Shown here: positions 34,241-43,901 of the stretch, one piece after another
How the letters are laid out: each line of letters opens with the position of its first letter
Numbering within the stretch: the first letter of the stretch is position 1
Assembly (NCBI RefSeq): GCF_038595065.1
Contig: NZ_CP152003.1
Location: 4,196,001-4,260,000 of the forward strand
From: Sutcliffiella sp. FSL R7-0096
Lineage (GTDB): Bacteria; Bacillota; Bacilli; Bacillales; Bacillaceae_I
Length of the DNA: 64,000 bases
Reading direction: 5' to 3'
The notes under the pieces: generated by a model
Database searches by the model: none
The model's input: only the letters and a program-made list of their open reading frames with translations
Told to the model about the DNA's origin: nothing
Made by a program: the position numbers and the translations under genes

Positions 34241-34933
34241 TTAAGTACAAAAAAGATCTTTTATTTCTTTTATTTCTGCTATTTCTCTCAAATCCTTTAT
34301 TATGTGATGTGCTTTATACTGTTCTTCAACGATTTGATTTTTATAAATGCTTTCTTCTCTTATAACTTGTATGGTTCTCCAACCCAGTCTCTTTGCAGTT
34401 ATAAAATCTTTATTTATGTTATCCCCAACATATATACAATCTTCGTGATTGCACCTAAATTCTTTACAAATTACATCGTAAGGAAGCCTATGTGGTTTCC
34501 AGAATTTTTTTCCGTATTCATCTGTAAAAACTATTGTTTGGAAATATTTTTTTAATCTTAAAGAATTCGCTTTATTTTTTTGAGTTGCTAAATATCCATC
34601 AGTAATGACTCCTAATTTCACCCAAGGGTAAATTTTTTTTTGCAGCGCTATGAATTCTTCTAAGATCGTTATTTCAGGTAAATGATTACGATAAACGTTA
34701 ACCATTTCATCAATCTGCGAAGAACTATATTCTATCCCCAAATAATCTAAAGCTTGATTAAATACAAACTTCTTCTCTCCATTTAAAAATATGTTTATTG
34801 CAATTTTATAAAAGCCTTTTTGATTCCAGTTTTTTATTAACCAGTCATCTACTGCTTTAAAACCACTAAAGACAAATTCTATCTCATTGTAAAGAGTATC
34901 ATCCATATCAAAAATTAATGATTTCACATTCAT
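34241..34933 (-). CDS. HAD-superfamily hydrolase
   Basis: Protein of 230 residues. HAD motifs: I IFDMDDTLYNE, II GVITDG, III Lys in KFWKPH, IV YVGDNINKDFITAKRLGW. It is similar to phosphatases of the YjjG/PyrP type. It lies 3 bp from the ATP-grasp gene upstream; HAD plus ATP-grasp pairs recur in polysaccharide loci, suggesting that they act on one intermediate. Substrate unknown. Confidence 0.82.
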   Translation of the reverse strand: MNVKSLIFDMDDTLYNEIEFVFSGFKAVDDWLIKNWNQKGFYKIAINIFLNGEKKFVFNQALDYLGIEYSSSQIDEMVNVYRNHLPEITILEEFIALQKKIYPWVKLGVITDGYLATQKNKANSLRLKKYFQTIVFTDEYGKKFWKPHRLPYDVICKEFRCNHEDCIYVGDNINKDFITAKRLGWRTIQVIREESIYKNQIVEEQYKAHHIIKDLREIAEIKEIKDLFCT

Positions 34934-34936
34934 ACA

Positions 34937-35890
34937 TCACGTACCAATTAAAATTGCCTTGTCATATCGAAGCATTGTAACATCTTCTTTCCATGAACTA
35001 CTGTATTTAATAGAATTTCCTCTAAGTATCTGAATCGTCCATAATGCAAAATTTGCGCCTGCACCTATAGATAAAGGTATACCCCCACCGAATCTTGGGT
35101 TGATTTCGATAAATACTATGCTGCCATCATCTTTCTTAAAACATTGCAATGTTATACAGCCCATTGCGCCTGGAAGTTTTTCAACCACCTCTTTTGCTGC
35201 ATTAATAATCTCTATATCTTTAACGGTCCTGCCTTTACTTACTTCACCAGCCCTTGTTTCAATTCGCAATCTAGGGACAATGGTAATGATGTTTCCGCTG
35301 AAATCTAACATTACATCAACTGTATATTCTTTACCTACCACATATTCTTGAATCATTGCATTAGGAATATATTCTCTAAAAAAGGATAATTCTCTTACGT
35401 TTTTCACAATTGTGACCCCTTTGCTGGAACTTCCATCAAAAGGCTTAATCACAATAGGATAAGTAATTTCATTTATTTCTTGGACATTATAAACTTTGGG
35501 AGTTAGTATGTTATTTTCAATGAAAAAGTTGTACGTGTCGACTTTATTATTTGCAATGTTATTTAATTCTTCACTGGATACTAATACTTTGACCCCAATC
35601 TCTTCAAAGCAATTTAACGATTTTGATAGTATAGTTAATTCCGGGTCGATGAGTGGTACTACTAAATTGATATTCTCTTCTTTACAGATATTAATGATTT
35701 CAGAAATATAATTTTCGTTCCTAACACTAGAGATAGTGTAATGTTTATCACTAATCATTGCTGTTGGAACAAGATTGTTTCTATCTGCTGTAATAATTTT
35801 TCCAACATCTTCTCTAAGTTCTATGAAGCTATTAATAAGCGATACTCTTCTACCAGAACTTGTAAACAAAATGTTTATCTTCTTATCCAT
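34937..35890 (-). CDS. ATP-grasp protein (CarB-like fold)
   Basis: Protein of 317 residues. An N-terminal Rossmann-like part (NILFTSSGRRVSLINSF) is followed by an ATP-grasp domain with PIVIKPFDGSSSKGVTIV (ATP-lid Lys and Gly-rich loop), MIQEYVVGKEYTVDVM, and FIEINPRFGGGI (Mg-binding Glu and Asn). It should ligate a carboxylate to an amine or thiol, perhaps an amino acid onto an amino sugar. It overlaps the start-side neighbour, the sugar transferase gene, by 8 bp, indicating tight coupling. Confidence 0.85.
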   Translation of the reverse strand: MDKKINILFTSSGRRVSLINSFIELREDVGKIITADRNNLVPTAMISDKHYTISSVRNENYISEIINICKEENINLVVPLIDPELTILSKSLNCFEEIGVKVLVSSEELNNIANNKVDTYNFFIENNILTPKVYNVQEINEITYPIVIKPFDGSSSKGVTIVKNVRELSFFREYIPNAMIQEYVVGKEYTVDVMLDFSGNIITIVPRLRIETRAGEVSKGRTVKDIEIINAAKEVVEKLPGAMGCITLQCFKKDDGSIVFIEINPRFGGGIPLSIGAGANFALWTIQILRGNSIKYSSSWKEDVTMLRYDKAILIGT

Positions 35891-36482
35891 TTTGTCTTTC
35901 TCCTTTAAAAATTGGCATTGTTATTGTTTTTGCATTATTAATATCTTTTGGAAATACCGTTCTGATAAATGTTTTCATTATTATTTTTAGATCTAATAAA
36001 AACGAGTACTTATCTACATACAATACATCCAATTTGAATTTCTCTTCCCAAGAAATAGAATTTCTCCCATTAACTTGGGCTAATCCTGTAATACCTGGCT
36101 TTACAAGGTGTCTTCTATTTTGTTCCTTGGTATACAACGGGAGGTATTCAGGTAGTAAAGGTCTTGGCCCGACAAGACTTAATTCTCCTTTAATTACATT
36201 GAATAATTGGGGAAGTTCATCTAAACTAAACTTTCTGAGTAGTTCACCTATAAATGAAATTCTTTCATTATCAGGTAATAACACCCCATTCTCACCTTTT
36301 TTTTCAGACATTGTTCTAAATTTATAGATTGTAAAAGGTTTTCCATTTAAACCAATTCTAATTTGTCGAAATAATATAGGTGACCCTACATCAAGTTTTA
36401 CACAAATAGATACCCCTACAAATAAAGGGGCTAAGATTACAATTAATATTATTGAAGTAGTTAAATCAAACACTCTTTTCAT
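35883..36482 (-). CDS. Undecaprenyl-phosphate sugar phosphotransferase (EpsL-like)
   Basis: Bacterial sugar transferase of 199 residues with one N-terminal hydrophobic hairpin (TTSIILIVILAPLFVGVSI). Motifs: GSPILFRQIRIGLNGKPFTIYKFRTM, LRKFSLDELPQLFNVIKGELSLVGPRPLLPEYL and KPGITGLAQVNGRN. It starts repeat-unit assembly by moving a sugar-1-phosphate onto undecaprenyl phosphate. This is the short single-domain form (PglC type), which often uses diNAc-bacillosamine, in keeping with the aminotransferase. ATG 36482 follows AGGGAGG and overlaps the upstream small gene. Confidence 0.92.
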   Translation of the reverse strand: MKRVFDLTTSIILIVILAPLFVGVSICVKLDVGSPILFRQIRIGLNGKPFTIYKFRTMSEKKGENGVLLPDNERISFIGELLRKFSLDELPQLFNVIKGELSLVGPRPLLPEYLPLYTKEQNRRHLVKPGITGLAQVNGRNSISWEEKFKLDVLYVDKYSFLLDLKIIMKTFIRTVFPKDINNAKTITMPIFKGERQNG

Positions 36483-36657
36483 ATTTACCTCCCTCTATAT
36501 TTACCTCATCTCCATTGCTATTTATGTTTAAGAACGCAAGCTTAATATCTTCAATCACTTTAATGACACTAATCTCTTTTGATTCCTGCCCCTTTTTGTA
36601 GATAGAAAGTAGAATGTTTCGTAATTTTTCTTGTGTACATTTATCTGCTATAGACAT
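36466..36657 (-). CDS. Small hypothetical protein of the eps operon
   Basis: A 63-residue frame, ATG 36657 (or 36660), behind AAGGAGATTAC, ending 17 bp inside the sugar transferase gene. Sequence is soluble and helical (KCTQEKLRNILLSIYKKG). I recognise no family. The good ribosome binding site and the overlap with the next gene support expression, possibly for translational coupling with the priming transferase. Confidence 0.5.
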   Translation of the reverse strand: MSIADKCTQEKLRNILLSIYKKGQESKEISVIKVIEDIKLAFLNINSNGDEVNIEGGKYEKSV

Positions 36658-36669
36658 CATGTAATCTCC

Positions 36670-37743
36670 TTAAAAGAAATTGCTTTTGTACGAAATAGCC
36701 AATGAGATGACATGTTCATAATAAAAGTAAGCTAAATAGAAAACAAAAATTCCAAAATAGAGGAATTTTTGATCTCTTTCTTTCACTAACTTTACGACCC
36801 AAGCAATTAAGATTAAATTGTATAAACCAAAATAGATAGTAAACCTAGCAAAAATCCAATTCTGGGAAGCAATAATCATGAAGATGAGATTTAAGATACA
36901 GATATTTACAATGTAATCACTATTGGGAAAGATATTTCGAAACTTCTCTCTACCTAAATAAGCAATAAATAAAGGGGCAGCATATACTAATACTCGTAAA
37001 ATACTTGCGCCACCTTCGGAGAAATCACTGTAATGTCCGTACTGTGTATCCTCCAAAGCGATAAATAGTAAGCTTGAAAATTGGTTATAACCGACAACAA
37101 CAATCATGGCAATACCTAATAATGCGAATGTAGACTTAGTCCATGCTTTTCTACGCACTAAAAAATAGATAGGAATAAAAATTAGTGCACTTTGATGAAA
37201 AGTGGCGGCTAAAAAAATTACAATCATGAACTTTTTCCAGTTTCCATCCATAATGTATTTGGTAGCTGCAAATATAATCGACGCAGAAAGGAATTGTCTT
37301 ATTCCATTCATAGAAACTAAAAACAAGCCGCTTGTGATGTAAACAAAAAGGCTCATTTCAATCATTCTAGAATACTTATATAGGACCAGGACGATTAGCA
37401 TATTTGTTATCAATGCTGTTGCCAGTATTAATATTTGCGGGTCTTCAGACAGCTTTTTTAATATCATTTGTAGAATGCCAAACCCTATATCTTTTTGACT
37501 CCATATAAATTCCCATGAAAAATCATGTACTTGGTAAGCGTGCCGATAAAAAAAAGTGTCTCCAATATTAGTGCGTAATCCAGATACTAATATCAGTGCT
37601 ACCATAGCCAATATCGTAAGATATCTATTCGGTTTAATTTTTACAGGGGAATAAATGGTGGTTGCAAATACAGGTGTGGATAAATAGCGAGCTCCAAAGG
37701 CCAATAAGAACACGATTACAAGGTTCAGATAAAGTACAGTCAT
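36670..37743 (-). CDS. EpsG-family polysaccharide polymerase
   Basis: Integral membrane protein of 357 residues with about 10 helices. The EpsG/O-antigen-polymerase pattern is visible: VSGLRTNIGDTFFYRHAY, NGIRQFLSASIIFAATKYI and FHQSALIFIPIYFL. It should join repeat units on the outer face of the membrane (Wzy role). The order polymerase, then priming transferase, is shifted compared with B. subtilis eps but the parts are the same. Confidence 0.88.
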   Translation of the reverse strand: MTVLYLNLVIVFLLAFGARYLSTPVFATTIYSPVKIKPNRYLTILAMVALILVSGLRTNIGDTFFYRHAYQVHDFSWEFIWSQKDIGFGILQMILKKLSEDPQILILATALITNMLIVLVLYKYSRMIEMSLFVYITSGLFLVSMNGIRQFLSASIIFAATKYIMDGNWKKFMIVIFLAATFHQSALIFIPIYFLVRRKAWTKSTFALLGIAMIVVVGYNQFSSLLFIALEDTQYGHYSDFSEGGASILRVLVYAAPLFIAYLGREKFRNIFPNSDYIVNICILNLIFMIIASQNWIFARFTIYFGLYNLILIAWVVKLVKERDQKFLYFGIFVFYLAYFYYEHVISLAISYKSNFF

Positions 37744-37773
37744 TTTTTCGTTATTCCTTTCATGAACAGCACA

Positions 37774-38658
37774 CTAAGCAACCTTTGTTTTCCTAACAAT
37801 GTACAAATATAGTAAATATCCAAGTGGGATGGCCAGGGTTGTTATTCCCTTATTAGGAGCATCAGAAATAAAGTTCCTTTTACTCATGAACAAACTGCTA
37901 GATACATAGTGAACAGCTTGCCTGACCTTGAACGTAAAACTTACAAATGGTAGCTTCATCAATTCTTTTCGATAAAATGCAAAGCCCTCCGGATTATTAC
38001 GATATTGATTTAACATATTTACAGACGAACCATCGGGAAGATATTCAACGATACATAATGGCTCATTCATAATCAAGAGTTCGTATTCTTGGTCAAGCTT
38101 ATAATACTTGTAAGCCAGCCCAACATACTTTTCTCCAGTAAAAATGGGATAAGGATATCTTTTTGTTAATTCGGTTCTGTATACAAGCTTTTTATCACCT
38201 TTTACCCCGTGTTTGTAATACAAATTAAATAGAGTCGATGTTTTGTGTTCTTCCGGTAATGGGGTACCGATAATCTTACCATTTGTAGAAAGATCTAAGC
38301 CCACGATCCCGCTTACTTTTTCGCTACCATGCTTTTTCCAAAAAGTCACTATTTTCTCTACGGCATCTTTAGGCATGTAATCATCTGAATCAATGCAAAC
38401 ATTTAATTCGGTTGTGATATGCTCATAGGCAGTGTTATGGGCACCGTGCATCCCTTGGTTTTCCTGCCAGATATACTCTATTTCAATATTATTTTCACTT
38501 ATCCAGCTATTAACTAAATCTTTTGTTCCATCAGTTGAGCCATCATCGATAATTAACCATGTAAAGTCCATACTTGTTTGATTTTTTAAACTCTCATAAC
38601 ATCTTCCAAGACAATAACCTCTATTATATGTTGGTGTAAATACTGTTAATAACTTCAT
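37774..38658 (-). CDS. Glycosyltransferase family 2
   Basis: GT-A enzyme of 294 residues. LLTVFTPTYNRGYCLGRCYESL opens it; WLIIDDGSTDGT binds the nucleotide; CIDSDDYMPKDAVEK holds the DxD-like metal site. The C-terminal third has one hydrophobic segment near residue 275. It adds a sugar of unknown type to the repeat unit. It lies 13 bp after the GT4 gene at 38672. Confidence 0.88.
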   Translation of the reverse strand: MKLLTVFTPTYNRGYCLGRCYESLKNQTSMDFTWLIIDDGSTDGTKDLVNSWISENNIEIEYIWQENQGMHGAHNTAYEHITTELNVCIDSDDYMPKDAVEKIVTFWKKHGSEKVSGIVGLDLSTNGKIIGTPLPEEHKTSTLFNLYYKHGVKGDKKLVYRTELTKRYPYPIFTGEKYVGLAYKYYKLDQEYELLIMNEPLCIVEYLPDGSSVNMLNQYRNNPEGFAFYRKELMKLPFVSFTFKVRQAVHYVSSSLFMSKRNFISDAPNKGITTLAIPLGYLLYLYIVRKTKVA

Positions 38659-38671
38659 TACTTGACCACCT

Positions 38672-39778
38672 TTATATTGCCGAGTAAAAACCTTCTGTCC
38701 AAGATGCTGTATTTTTTATGTTGTAGCCACTATCATCTAATATCTTCGTACAGTCCATTACCCGGTTGGTTGAAGTGCTCATTTTAGTTGTTATGGCATC
38801 AACCCATTGATCATGTTTTTTTATAGGAAGATACTTTACTAACCCTAATCCCAAATCTACTTCTTCTGTTATGACATCAGATATTAGACATGGAACACTG
38901 GCACTCTGAGCTTCAATTAATGTAACAGGCAAGCCCTCATGCAAAGAAGGAAATGCAAATAAATCCATTCCCTGTAGCAAGAGTGGGATATCACTTCTTA
39001 CACCTGCAAAAATTACTTTCTCTTCTAATTTTAGATTTCTCACCTTTTTCTTCAGTTGTTCCCGAAGAACGCCGTCTCCCACCAGTAAGAGGCAAGCATT
39101 CTTATCCACTTTTGCTATTTTTGCAAAAACATCTATTAGAAAGTTATGATTTTTTTGTTCGTTGAATCTCCCTATATGTCCTATTAAAAAGTCCGAATCC
39201 TTTATTCCGAACTCTCTCCTGATACGTTCTCTATTAAAGGATATAAACCTAAAGTTCTCTGGTTCAATCCCGTTTTTAAGGATTTGTGCATTTTGAAATT
39301 TAGTTTTAAAAAGCCATTCCGCTGCCTTTTCGGAACAAGCCATATAGTGAGTAGCACATCTTAAGATGTCTTTCCCAACGTACCATTTATAAAGTTTGGC
39401 TATTGCATTCCCCTCACTACTAGTATTGTGGCTATGCGCTATTCTGGTAGGTACATTATGTTCCTTAGCCACTTTTAACACCAGACCACTCATTTTATCC
39501 ATGTGGGAGTGGACAATTTTATATTCTAGGTTGGACTTGAAGAATTGTTTGAGCGCTTTGATATATCCCATATGTCCAACATCCGTGATATAAGGGATCC
39601 GATGTACTTTTCCTCCTAGACTTTGAATCTCTTTATCAAAAACTCCCTCTTTACAGGTCAGAAAATCAAACTGTATTTTTGTTCGATCGATATTTCTGTA
39701 GAGATTCATCAGAAGAGTTTCCGCTCCGCCCCGATTCATATTTACTACGGCGTGGAGTACTCTTATCGGGCTTCCCAT
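38672..39778 (-). CDS. Glycosyltransferase family 4 (EpsF-like)
   Basis: GT-B enzyme of 368 residues. N-terminus RVLHAVVNMNRGGAETLLMNLYR is characteristic of EpsF; HSHNTSSEGN follows; donor site FPSLHEGLPVTLIEAQSASVP. It overlaps the upstream GT4 gene by 16 bp. In B. subtilis epsD, epsE and epsF occur together; here two GT4 genes and a GT2 gene have the same arrangement. Confidence 0.9.
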   Translation of the reverse strand: MGSPIRVLHAVVNMNRGGAETLLMNLYRNIDRTKIQFDFLTCKEGVFDKEIQSLGGKVHRIPYITDVGHMGYIKALKQFFKSNLEYKIVHSHMDKMSGLVLKVAKEHNVPTRIAHSHNTSSEGNAIAKLYKWYVGKDILRCATHYMACSEKAAEWLFKTKFQNAQILKNGIEPENFRFISFNRERIRREFGIKDSDFLIGHIGRFNEQKNHNFLIDVFAKIAKVDKNACLLLVGDGVLREQLKKKVRNLKLEEKVIFAGVRSDIPLLLQGMDLFAFPSLHEGLPVTLIEAQSASVPCLISDVITEEVDLGLGLVKYLPIKKHDQWVDAITTKMSTSTNRVMDCTKILDDSGYNIKNTASWTEGFYSAI

Positions 39779-40917
39779 AGAACCCCCTCCTGTTCTAGCA
39801 TATACTTTTTATAAATCTCAGAAAGTTGTAGATGTACTGCTTCTTCGTTAAATTTTGTTAAAATTAGCTTTCTGCCATTCATGCCTAAGAGTTTTCTTTG
39901 TTCTATATTCGAATAGAGTTTCTTCCATGCTTCTGAAAACTGGCTACTGCAATTTTCTTTTAACAAAAACCCATTATACTCCTCAAACACCAGTTCCCGG
40001 TGACCGCGATTGTTGCTTGCAACTACCGGTAGTCCACAGGCCATGGCTTCCATGATATTGACTGGTAGGCCTTCACGAAAACTGGATCCTACTGCGACAT
40101 CACATGCTGGGAGGATTTGGTCGATGTCTTTTCGGAAACCGAGGAAATCCACACGGGAAGAAACTCCAAGTCTTTCGGCGAGCTTCTTGCATTCCTCTAA
40201 TCGTATTCCTTCGCCGGCAAGCAAAAGACGAGCTTTAGGAAGCTCGTCTTTTAGGAGTGCTAAGGCGTTAATGAGTACTTTCTGGTTTTTGTTTTTGTTG
40301 AATTCAGCTGCGTAGAAGAGGATAAAGTCATCTTGTTTGAATCCGTGTTTTAGGCGGAGTTCTTTTTTCTGTTTTTCTGTTGCTGGTTGGAATCGGGTTG
40401 TGTTTACCCCAACCCCATTCACCAGTTCTACATGATTTGTTCTTAATCGGTGATCTACTGCCAATGTGTAGTCTTCACGGTTTATCGTAATCAGGCAGTC
40501 TGTATATGCGGCAAGTTGCTTTTCAATTGGATAGTATAATAACCAGTTTATGTATGGTGCACCTTTGCAGAAGTGAAAACCGTGTGCGGTGTAGATAACT
40601 TTTGTGCCATTTTTTCTGGCTTCTTTGGCCGCAAGACGTGTCAACACGCCACCGAGTGGAGTGTGACAGTGAATGATTTTATACTGGTTTTGATTGATGA
40701 TGGCTTTTAATTCCTGATAGGCTTTCTTGTTGTCCTTACGGAATGGCGAGCGGTGGATGGGAATGACATGTCTTTTATCAGTAAAAGGTAATTCCAAGTT
40801 TCCTGCTGCAGCAACATGCACTTCCCACCCCTGTTCTTTGAACCATTTCATTGTAGGCAAATGGAAGGCTTTAAAATGGTAGTCTACTGTGGCACAAAAG
40901 AGAATTTTTTTTGACAA
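39763..40917 (-). CDS. Glycosyltransferase family 4 (EpsD-like)
   Basis: GT-B enzyme of 384 residues. ILFCATVDYHFKAFHLPTMKWF at the N-terminus, IIHCHTPLGGVLTRLAA and YTAHGFHFCKGAP are the EpsD/CapJ-type signature; donor site GSSFREGLPVNIMEAMACGLPVV. It probably adds the second sugar to the lipid-linked unit made by the priming transferase. Start ATG 40917, 13 bp after the uridylyltransferase gene. Confidence 0.9.
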   Translation of the reverse strand: MSKKILFCATVDYHFKAFHLPTMKWFKEQGWEVHVAAAGNLELPFTDKRHVIPIHRSPFRKDNKKAYQELKAIINQNQYKIIHCHTPLGGVLTRLAAKEARKNGTKVIYTAHGFHFCKGAPYINWLLYYPIEKQLAAYTDCLITINREDYTLAVDHRLRTNHVELVNGVGVNTTRFQPATEKQKKELRLKHGFKQDDFILFYAAEFNKNKNQKVLINALALLKDELPKARLLLAGEGIRLEECKKLAERLGVSSRVDFLGFRKDIDQILPACDVAVGSSFREGLPVNIMEAMACGLPVVASNNRGHRELVFEEYNGFLLKENCSSQFSEAWKKLYSNIEQRKLLGMNGRKLILTKFNEEAVHLQLSEIYKKYMLEQEGVLWEAR

Positions 40918-40930
40918 TGTTATCCTCCTA

Positions 40931-41815
40931 TTATTTAATGGTTTCCCTATTCATCACCTTTGATAGGAAATCCAGTAGCGGATACTTCAATTCTTCATGT
41001 TGTAGGGCAAATTCAATGGTTGTTTCAATGAATCCAAGTTTTTCACCAACGTCATAGCGTTTTCCTTCGAATTCATAAGCATATACTGCTTCGAACTGAT
41101 TAAGAGTGGCGATGGCATCTGTAAGCTGAATTTCCCCACCGGCTCCTGGAGTCTGGTTTTGAAGGATATCGAATATCCTCGGCGTTAAAATATAGCGTCC
41201 CATTATCGCTAAGTTAGAAGGAGCTTCCTCCATTGCCGGCTTTTCAACAAGAGCATTAATGGTATAAAGTTGTTTACTTATTTCTTTACCGTCAACAATT
41301 CCGTATCTGGAAACTTCGTCTGGTTTCACACTCTGCACACCCAACATACTAGAACTGAAACGATCATATTGATCGATCATTTGCTTAAGACATGGTGTAT
41401 TCGATTGAACAATGTCATCACCTAGTAGTACGGCAAAAGGCTCATTCCCAATGAATTTTCTAGCGCACCAGATGGCATGCCCAAGTCCTTTTGGTTCTTT
41501 TTGACGGATATAATGAATATCCACATTGGATGGTTTCTGCACTTCATTCAGCAGTTCCACTTTTCCTTTACTTAGTAAGTTCTGCTCCAATTCAAATGAG
41601 TTATCAAAGTGATCCTCAATTGCGCGTTTTCCTTTCCCGGTCACAATGAGAATATCTTCTATACCTGCATTGATCGCTTCTTCCACAATGTATTGAATGG
41701 TAGGCTTGTCGACAATCGGCAGCATTTCCTTTGGCATGGCTTTTGTAGCCGGGAGAAACCTTGTTCCGAGACCCGCAGCTGGAATAATCGCCTTTCTTAC
41801 TTTCATGTATTTCAC
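40931..41815 (-). CDS. galU: UTP-glucose-1-phosphate uridylyltransferase
   Basis: GalU/GtaB family, 294 residues. [28 protein letters not shown] is the nucleotide-binding start; LGDDIVQ the metal site; [20 protein letters not shown] and [12 protein letters not shown] are diagnostic. It makes UDP-glucose for the polymer. A second chromosomal gtaB would be expected; this copy is dedicated to the eps operon. It lies 3 bp after the dehydratase gene. Confidence 0.93.
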   Translation of the reverse strand: MKYMKVRKAIIPAAGLGTRFLPATKAMPKEMLPIVDKPTIQYIVEEAINAGIEDILIVTGKGKRAIEDHFDNSFELEQNLLSKGKVELLNEVQKPSNVDIHYIRQKEPKGLGHAIWCARKFIGNEPFAVLLGDDIVQSNTPCLKQMIDQYDRFSSSMLGVQSVKPDEVSRYGIVDGKEISKQLYTINALVEKPAMEEAPSNLAIMGRYILTPRIFDILQNQTPGAGGEIQLTDAIATLNQFEAVYAYEFEGKRYDVGEKLGFIETTIEFALQHEELKYPLLDFLSKVMNRETIK

Positions 41816-41818
41816 TCC

Positions 41819-43669
41819 TTATCCTGTAACCGTGAGCATCACTTTCGGTTTTTCTGTATGCTCTTCTATCGCTTTTCTGTTCGCGAGTTGCAACAAATTC
41901 ACCCTAAGGTCCTCGTTACCATATGTTTCTAGGTTCTGTAGCAATTCTTCTATTTCGCCCATATATAATTGGGATGCCTTTCCAATGTGAATTTTTGGAT
42001 AGATCTGTCTTTCCTGTATTTCGTTATCGTTGAGCAGTTCTTCATACAACTTTTCGCCGGGTCGTATCCCTGAATATTCAATGCCTATGTCTTCTACCGA
42101 ATAACCGGATAATTTTATCAGGTTTTTTGCAAGATCCAGGATTTTAACTGGTTCTCCCATATCGAGCACAAAAATTTCCCCGCCGCGTGCAAGACTTCCT
42201 GCTTGGATTACAAGTCTTGACGCTTCTGGAATAGTCATGAAATATCTGATCATGTCAGGATGGGTTACGGTGACTGGTCCACCCTCCATTATTTGCTTTT
42301 TAAACCTTGGGATGACGCTTCCCCTGCTACCCAATACATTGCCAAAACGAACAGCAATGAATTTAGTGGTGCTCTTTTTATCCAAATCTTGAATGATCAT
42401 TTCCGCTAACCTTTTGGTAGATCCCATTACGCTTGTGGGATTTACTGCTTTGTCAGAGGAGATCATGACAAAGGTATGAACGTTTTTCCAGTTGGCCGCT
42501 AGTGCGACATTCTTTGTGCCGATAATATTGTTTTTTACTGCCTCTTCAGGATTTCGTTCCATCAACGGCACATGTTTGTGGGCAGCTGCATGGTAGACAA
42601 TGTATGGCTGGTGCTTCTCCATGATCGTGCCCATTTTCTTGCCATCCTGGATGTCCGCTATTTCTGTTACAAAATCAATATTGGTGTTTTTGAATGTTTC
42701 CTTTAATTCCATTTCAATGGAATAGATACTATTTTCACCATGTCCAAGTAGCACTAACTTAGAGGGATGAAAGGAGGCTACTTGCCGGCATATTTCCGAC
42801 CCGATGGAACCACCTGCTCCTGTTACCAGAACCACTCTATCTGTGATGGTTTCTGAAATACTATCAATATCCAATTCTACCGGCGCTCTTCCAAGCAAGT
42901 CTTCCACCCTGACGTCTCGGAAATGATTGACGGAAACTTTACCAGTCATTAAATCCTCCAGCATCGGAAGGGTCTGCGTTTTCACCTTTGTTTTCCCGCA
43001 TTCCAGGAATATTTGATTTAATTCCTTTTGGTGTAAGGACGGAATGGCGATGACGATATGCTCAACTTCCAGTTCCTTTACTGCTTTGACGATACTCTCC
43101 CTTCCCCCTACGACGGGTACTCCGAGAATGTCTAATTTATTCTTTTTATTATCATCGTCAATGAAAGCGATCGGGTGCAAATCTGATTTCGGGTTGCTGA
43201 GAAGCTGCCGTGCTACCATTCTCCCGGCTGCACCTGCCCCAATGATAAGTGTCCGTTTGACTTTTCCTTTTTTCAGTAATACATTATCCCTCCACAATCT
43301 CCATCCGAATCTTGATCCCCCTATGCAGACAAGGTAGATGAACCAGGTGGTAAGAAGCATCCGTAGTTGCAGGCCGTTCCCAAGGAAGTACTGAATAGGT
43401 ACTGCAAGGAGTATGCTGATACTTACAATTTTAATGATTATGTATAATTCCCCTACACTCGCATACTCCCAAGCTTTTCGGTATAGTTTGTATCTATGAG
43501 AAACAATGGCATGGATAAGAACCAGGCTCATGATGGTGGATATCAAGATATGCGCATTTTCCCCTTGGAGAGTTCCTTTGGCTAAATAATTACTTAGAAA
43601 CAATGCTACTATCAATAATGAAATGTCTGCTACCAATAAGATGAACAATCTATAAAAACCTGCCAACAT
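41819..43669 (-). CDS. epsC: UDP-sugar 4,6-dehydratase, EpsC/CapD family
   Basis: Protein of 616 residues: four N-terminal membrane segments, a first Rossmann-like domain (RTLIIGAGAAGRMVARQLL) near residues 135-260, then the catalytic SDR domain with VLVTGAGGSIGSEICRQ near 280 and VMGSTKRLAEM with the active Met/Lys form of the CapD/PglF group. It produces UDP-4-keto-6-deoxy-GlcNAc, the likely substrate for the aminotransferase at 33061. ATG 43669 follows AGAGAGGAGGATGA. An EAR-like RNA precedes it. Confidence 0.92.
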   Translation of the reverse strand: MLAGFYRLFILLVADISLLIVALFLSNYLAKGTLQGENAHILISTIMSLVLIHAIVSHRYKLYRKAWEYASVGELYIIIKIVSISILLAVPIQYFLGNGLQLRMLLTTWFIYLVCIGGSRFGWRLWRDNVLLKKGKVKRTLIIGAGAAGRMVARQLLSNPKSDLHPIAFIDDDNKKNKLDILGVPVVGGRESIVKAVKELEVEHIVIAIPSLHQKELNQIFLECGKTKVKTQTLPMLEDLMTGKVSVNHFRDVRVEDLLGRAPVELDIDSISETITDRVVLVTGAGGSIGSEICRQVASFHPSKLVLLGHGENSIYSIEMELKETFKNTNIDFVTEIADIQDGKKMGTIMEKHQPYIVYHAAAHKHVPLMERNPEEAVKNNIIGTKNVALAANWKNVHTFVMISSDKAVNPTSVMGSTKRLAEMIIQDLDKKSTTKFIAVRFGNVLGSRGSVIPRFKKQIMEGGPVTVTHPDMIRYFMTIPEASRLVIQAGSLARGGEIFVLDMGEPVKILDLAKNLIKLSGYSVEDIGIEYSGIRPGEKLYEELLNDNEIQERQIYPKIHIGKASQLYMGEIEELLQNLETYGNEDLRVNLLQLANRKAIEEHTEKPKVMLTVTG

Positions 43670-43753
43670 TCATCCTCCTCTCTTTCATTTTTTGAATTGC
43701 TTAAGGATGGAGTGAGAAGGTGTTCACTTCATTCCTAAATAATTCAAATTTAA

Positions 43754-43868
43754 TCTGGGCATTCAACCCACCCTCACACCACACTACCGACAACTTGTGT
43801 CTAAGGTTTTCACCCACAGCATGATCGAGTGCCTCCATTGATAACGGCAAGGAGACATCGCCGATATA
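43754..43868 (-). ncRNA. EAR-like eps-associated RNA (processive antitermination element)
   Basis: In B. subtilis the EAR element lies between the second and third eps genes and lets RNA polymerase read through terminators in the operon. Here the same position (epsB-epsC gap, 233 bp) has a GC-rich conserved-looking RNA with small hairpins on the minus strand: GGAGGCACTCGATC, GGGTGAAAACC, GACACAAGTTGTC and GGGTTGAATGCCC. Identification is by position, length and these hairpins; I cannot run the Rfam epsC model. Confidence 0.68.
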
Positions 43869-43879
43869 AAGAAAATAAA

Positions 43880-43901
43880 ATTCTTAATAAAGAACATTAT
43901 A
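43880..43901 (-). promoter_or_regulatory. Internal SinR-type operator and -10 before the EAR element
   Basis: Minus strand TATAAT (43901-43896) is directly followed by GTTCTTTATTAAGAAT (43895-43880), one perfect and one near-perfect SinR half site. No good -35 precedes it (CTGTTA at 17 bp). It could give separate, SinR-controlled transcription of epsC onward. Confidence 0.55.
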
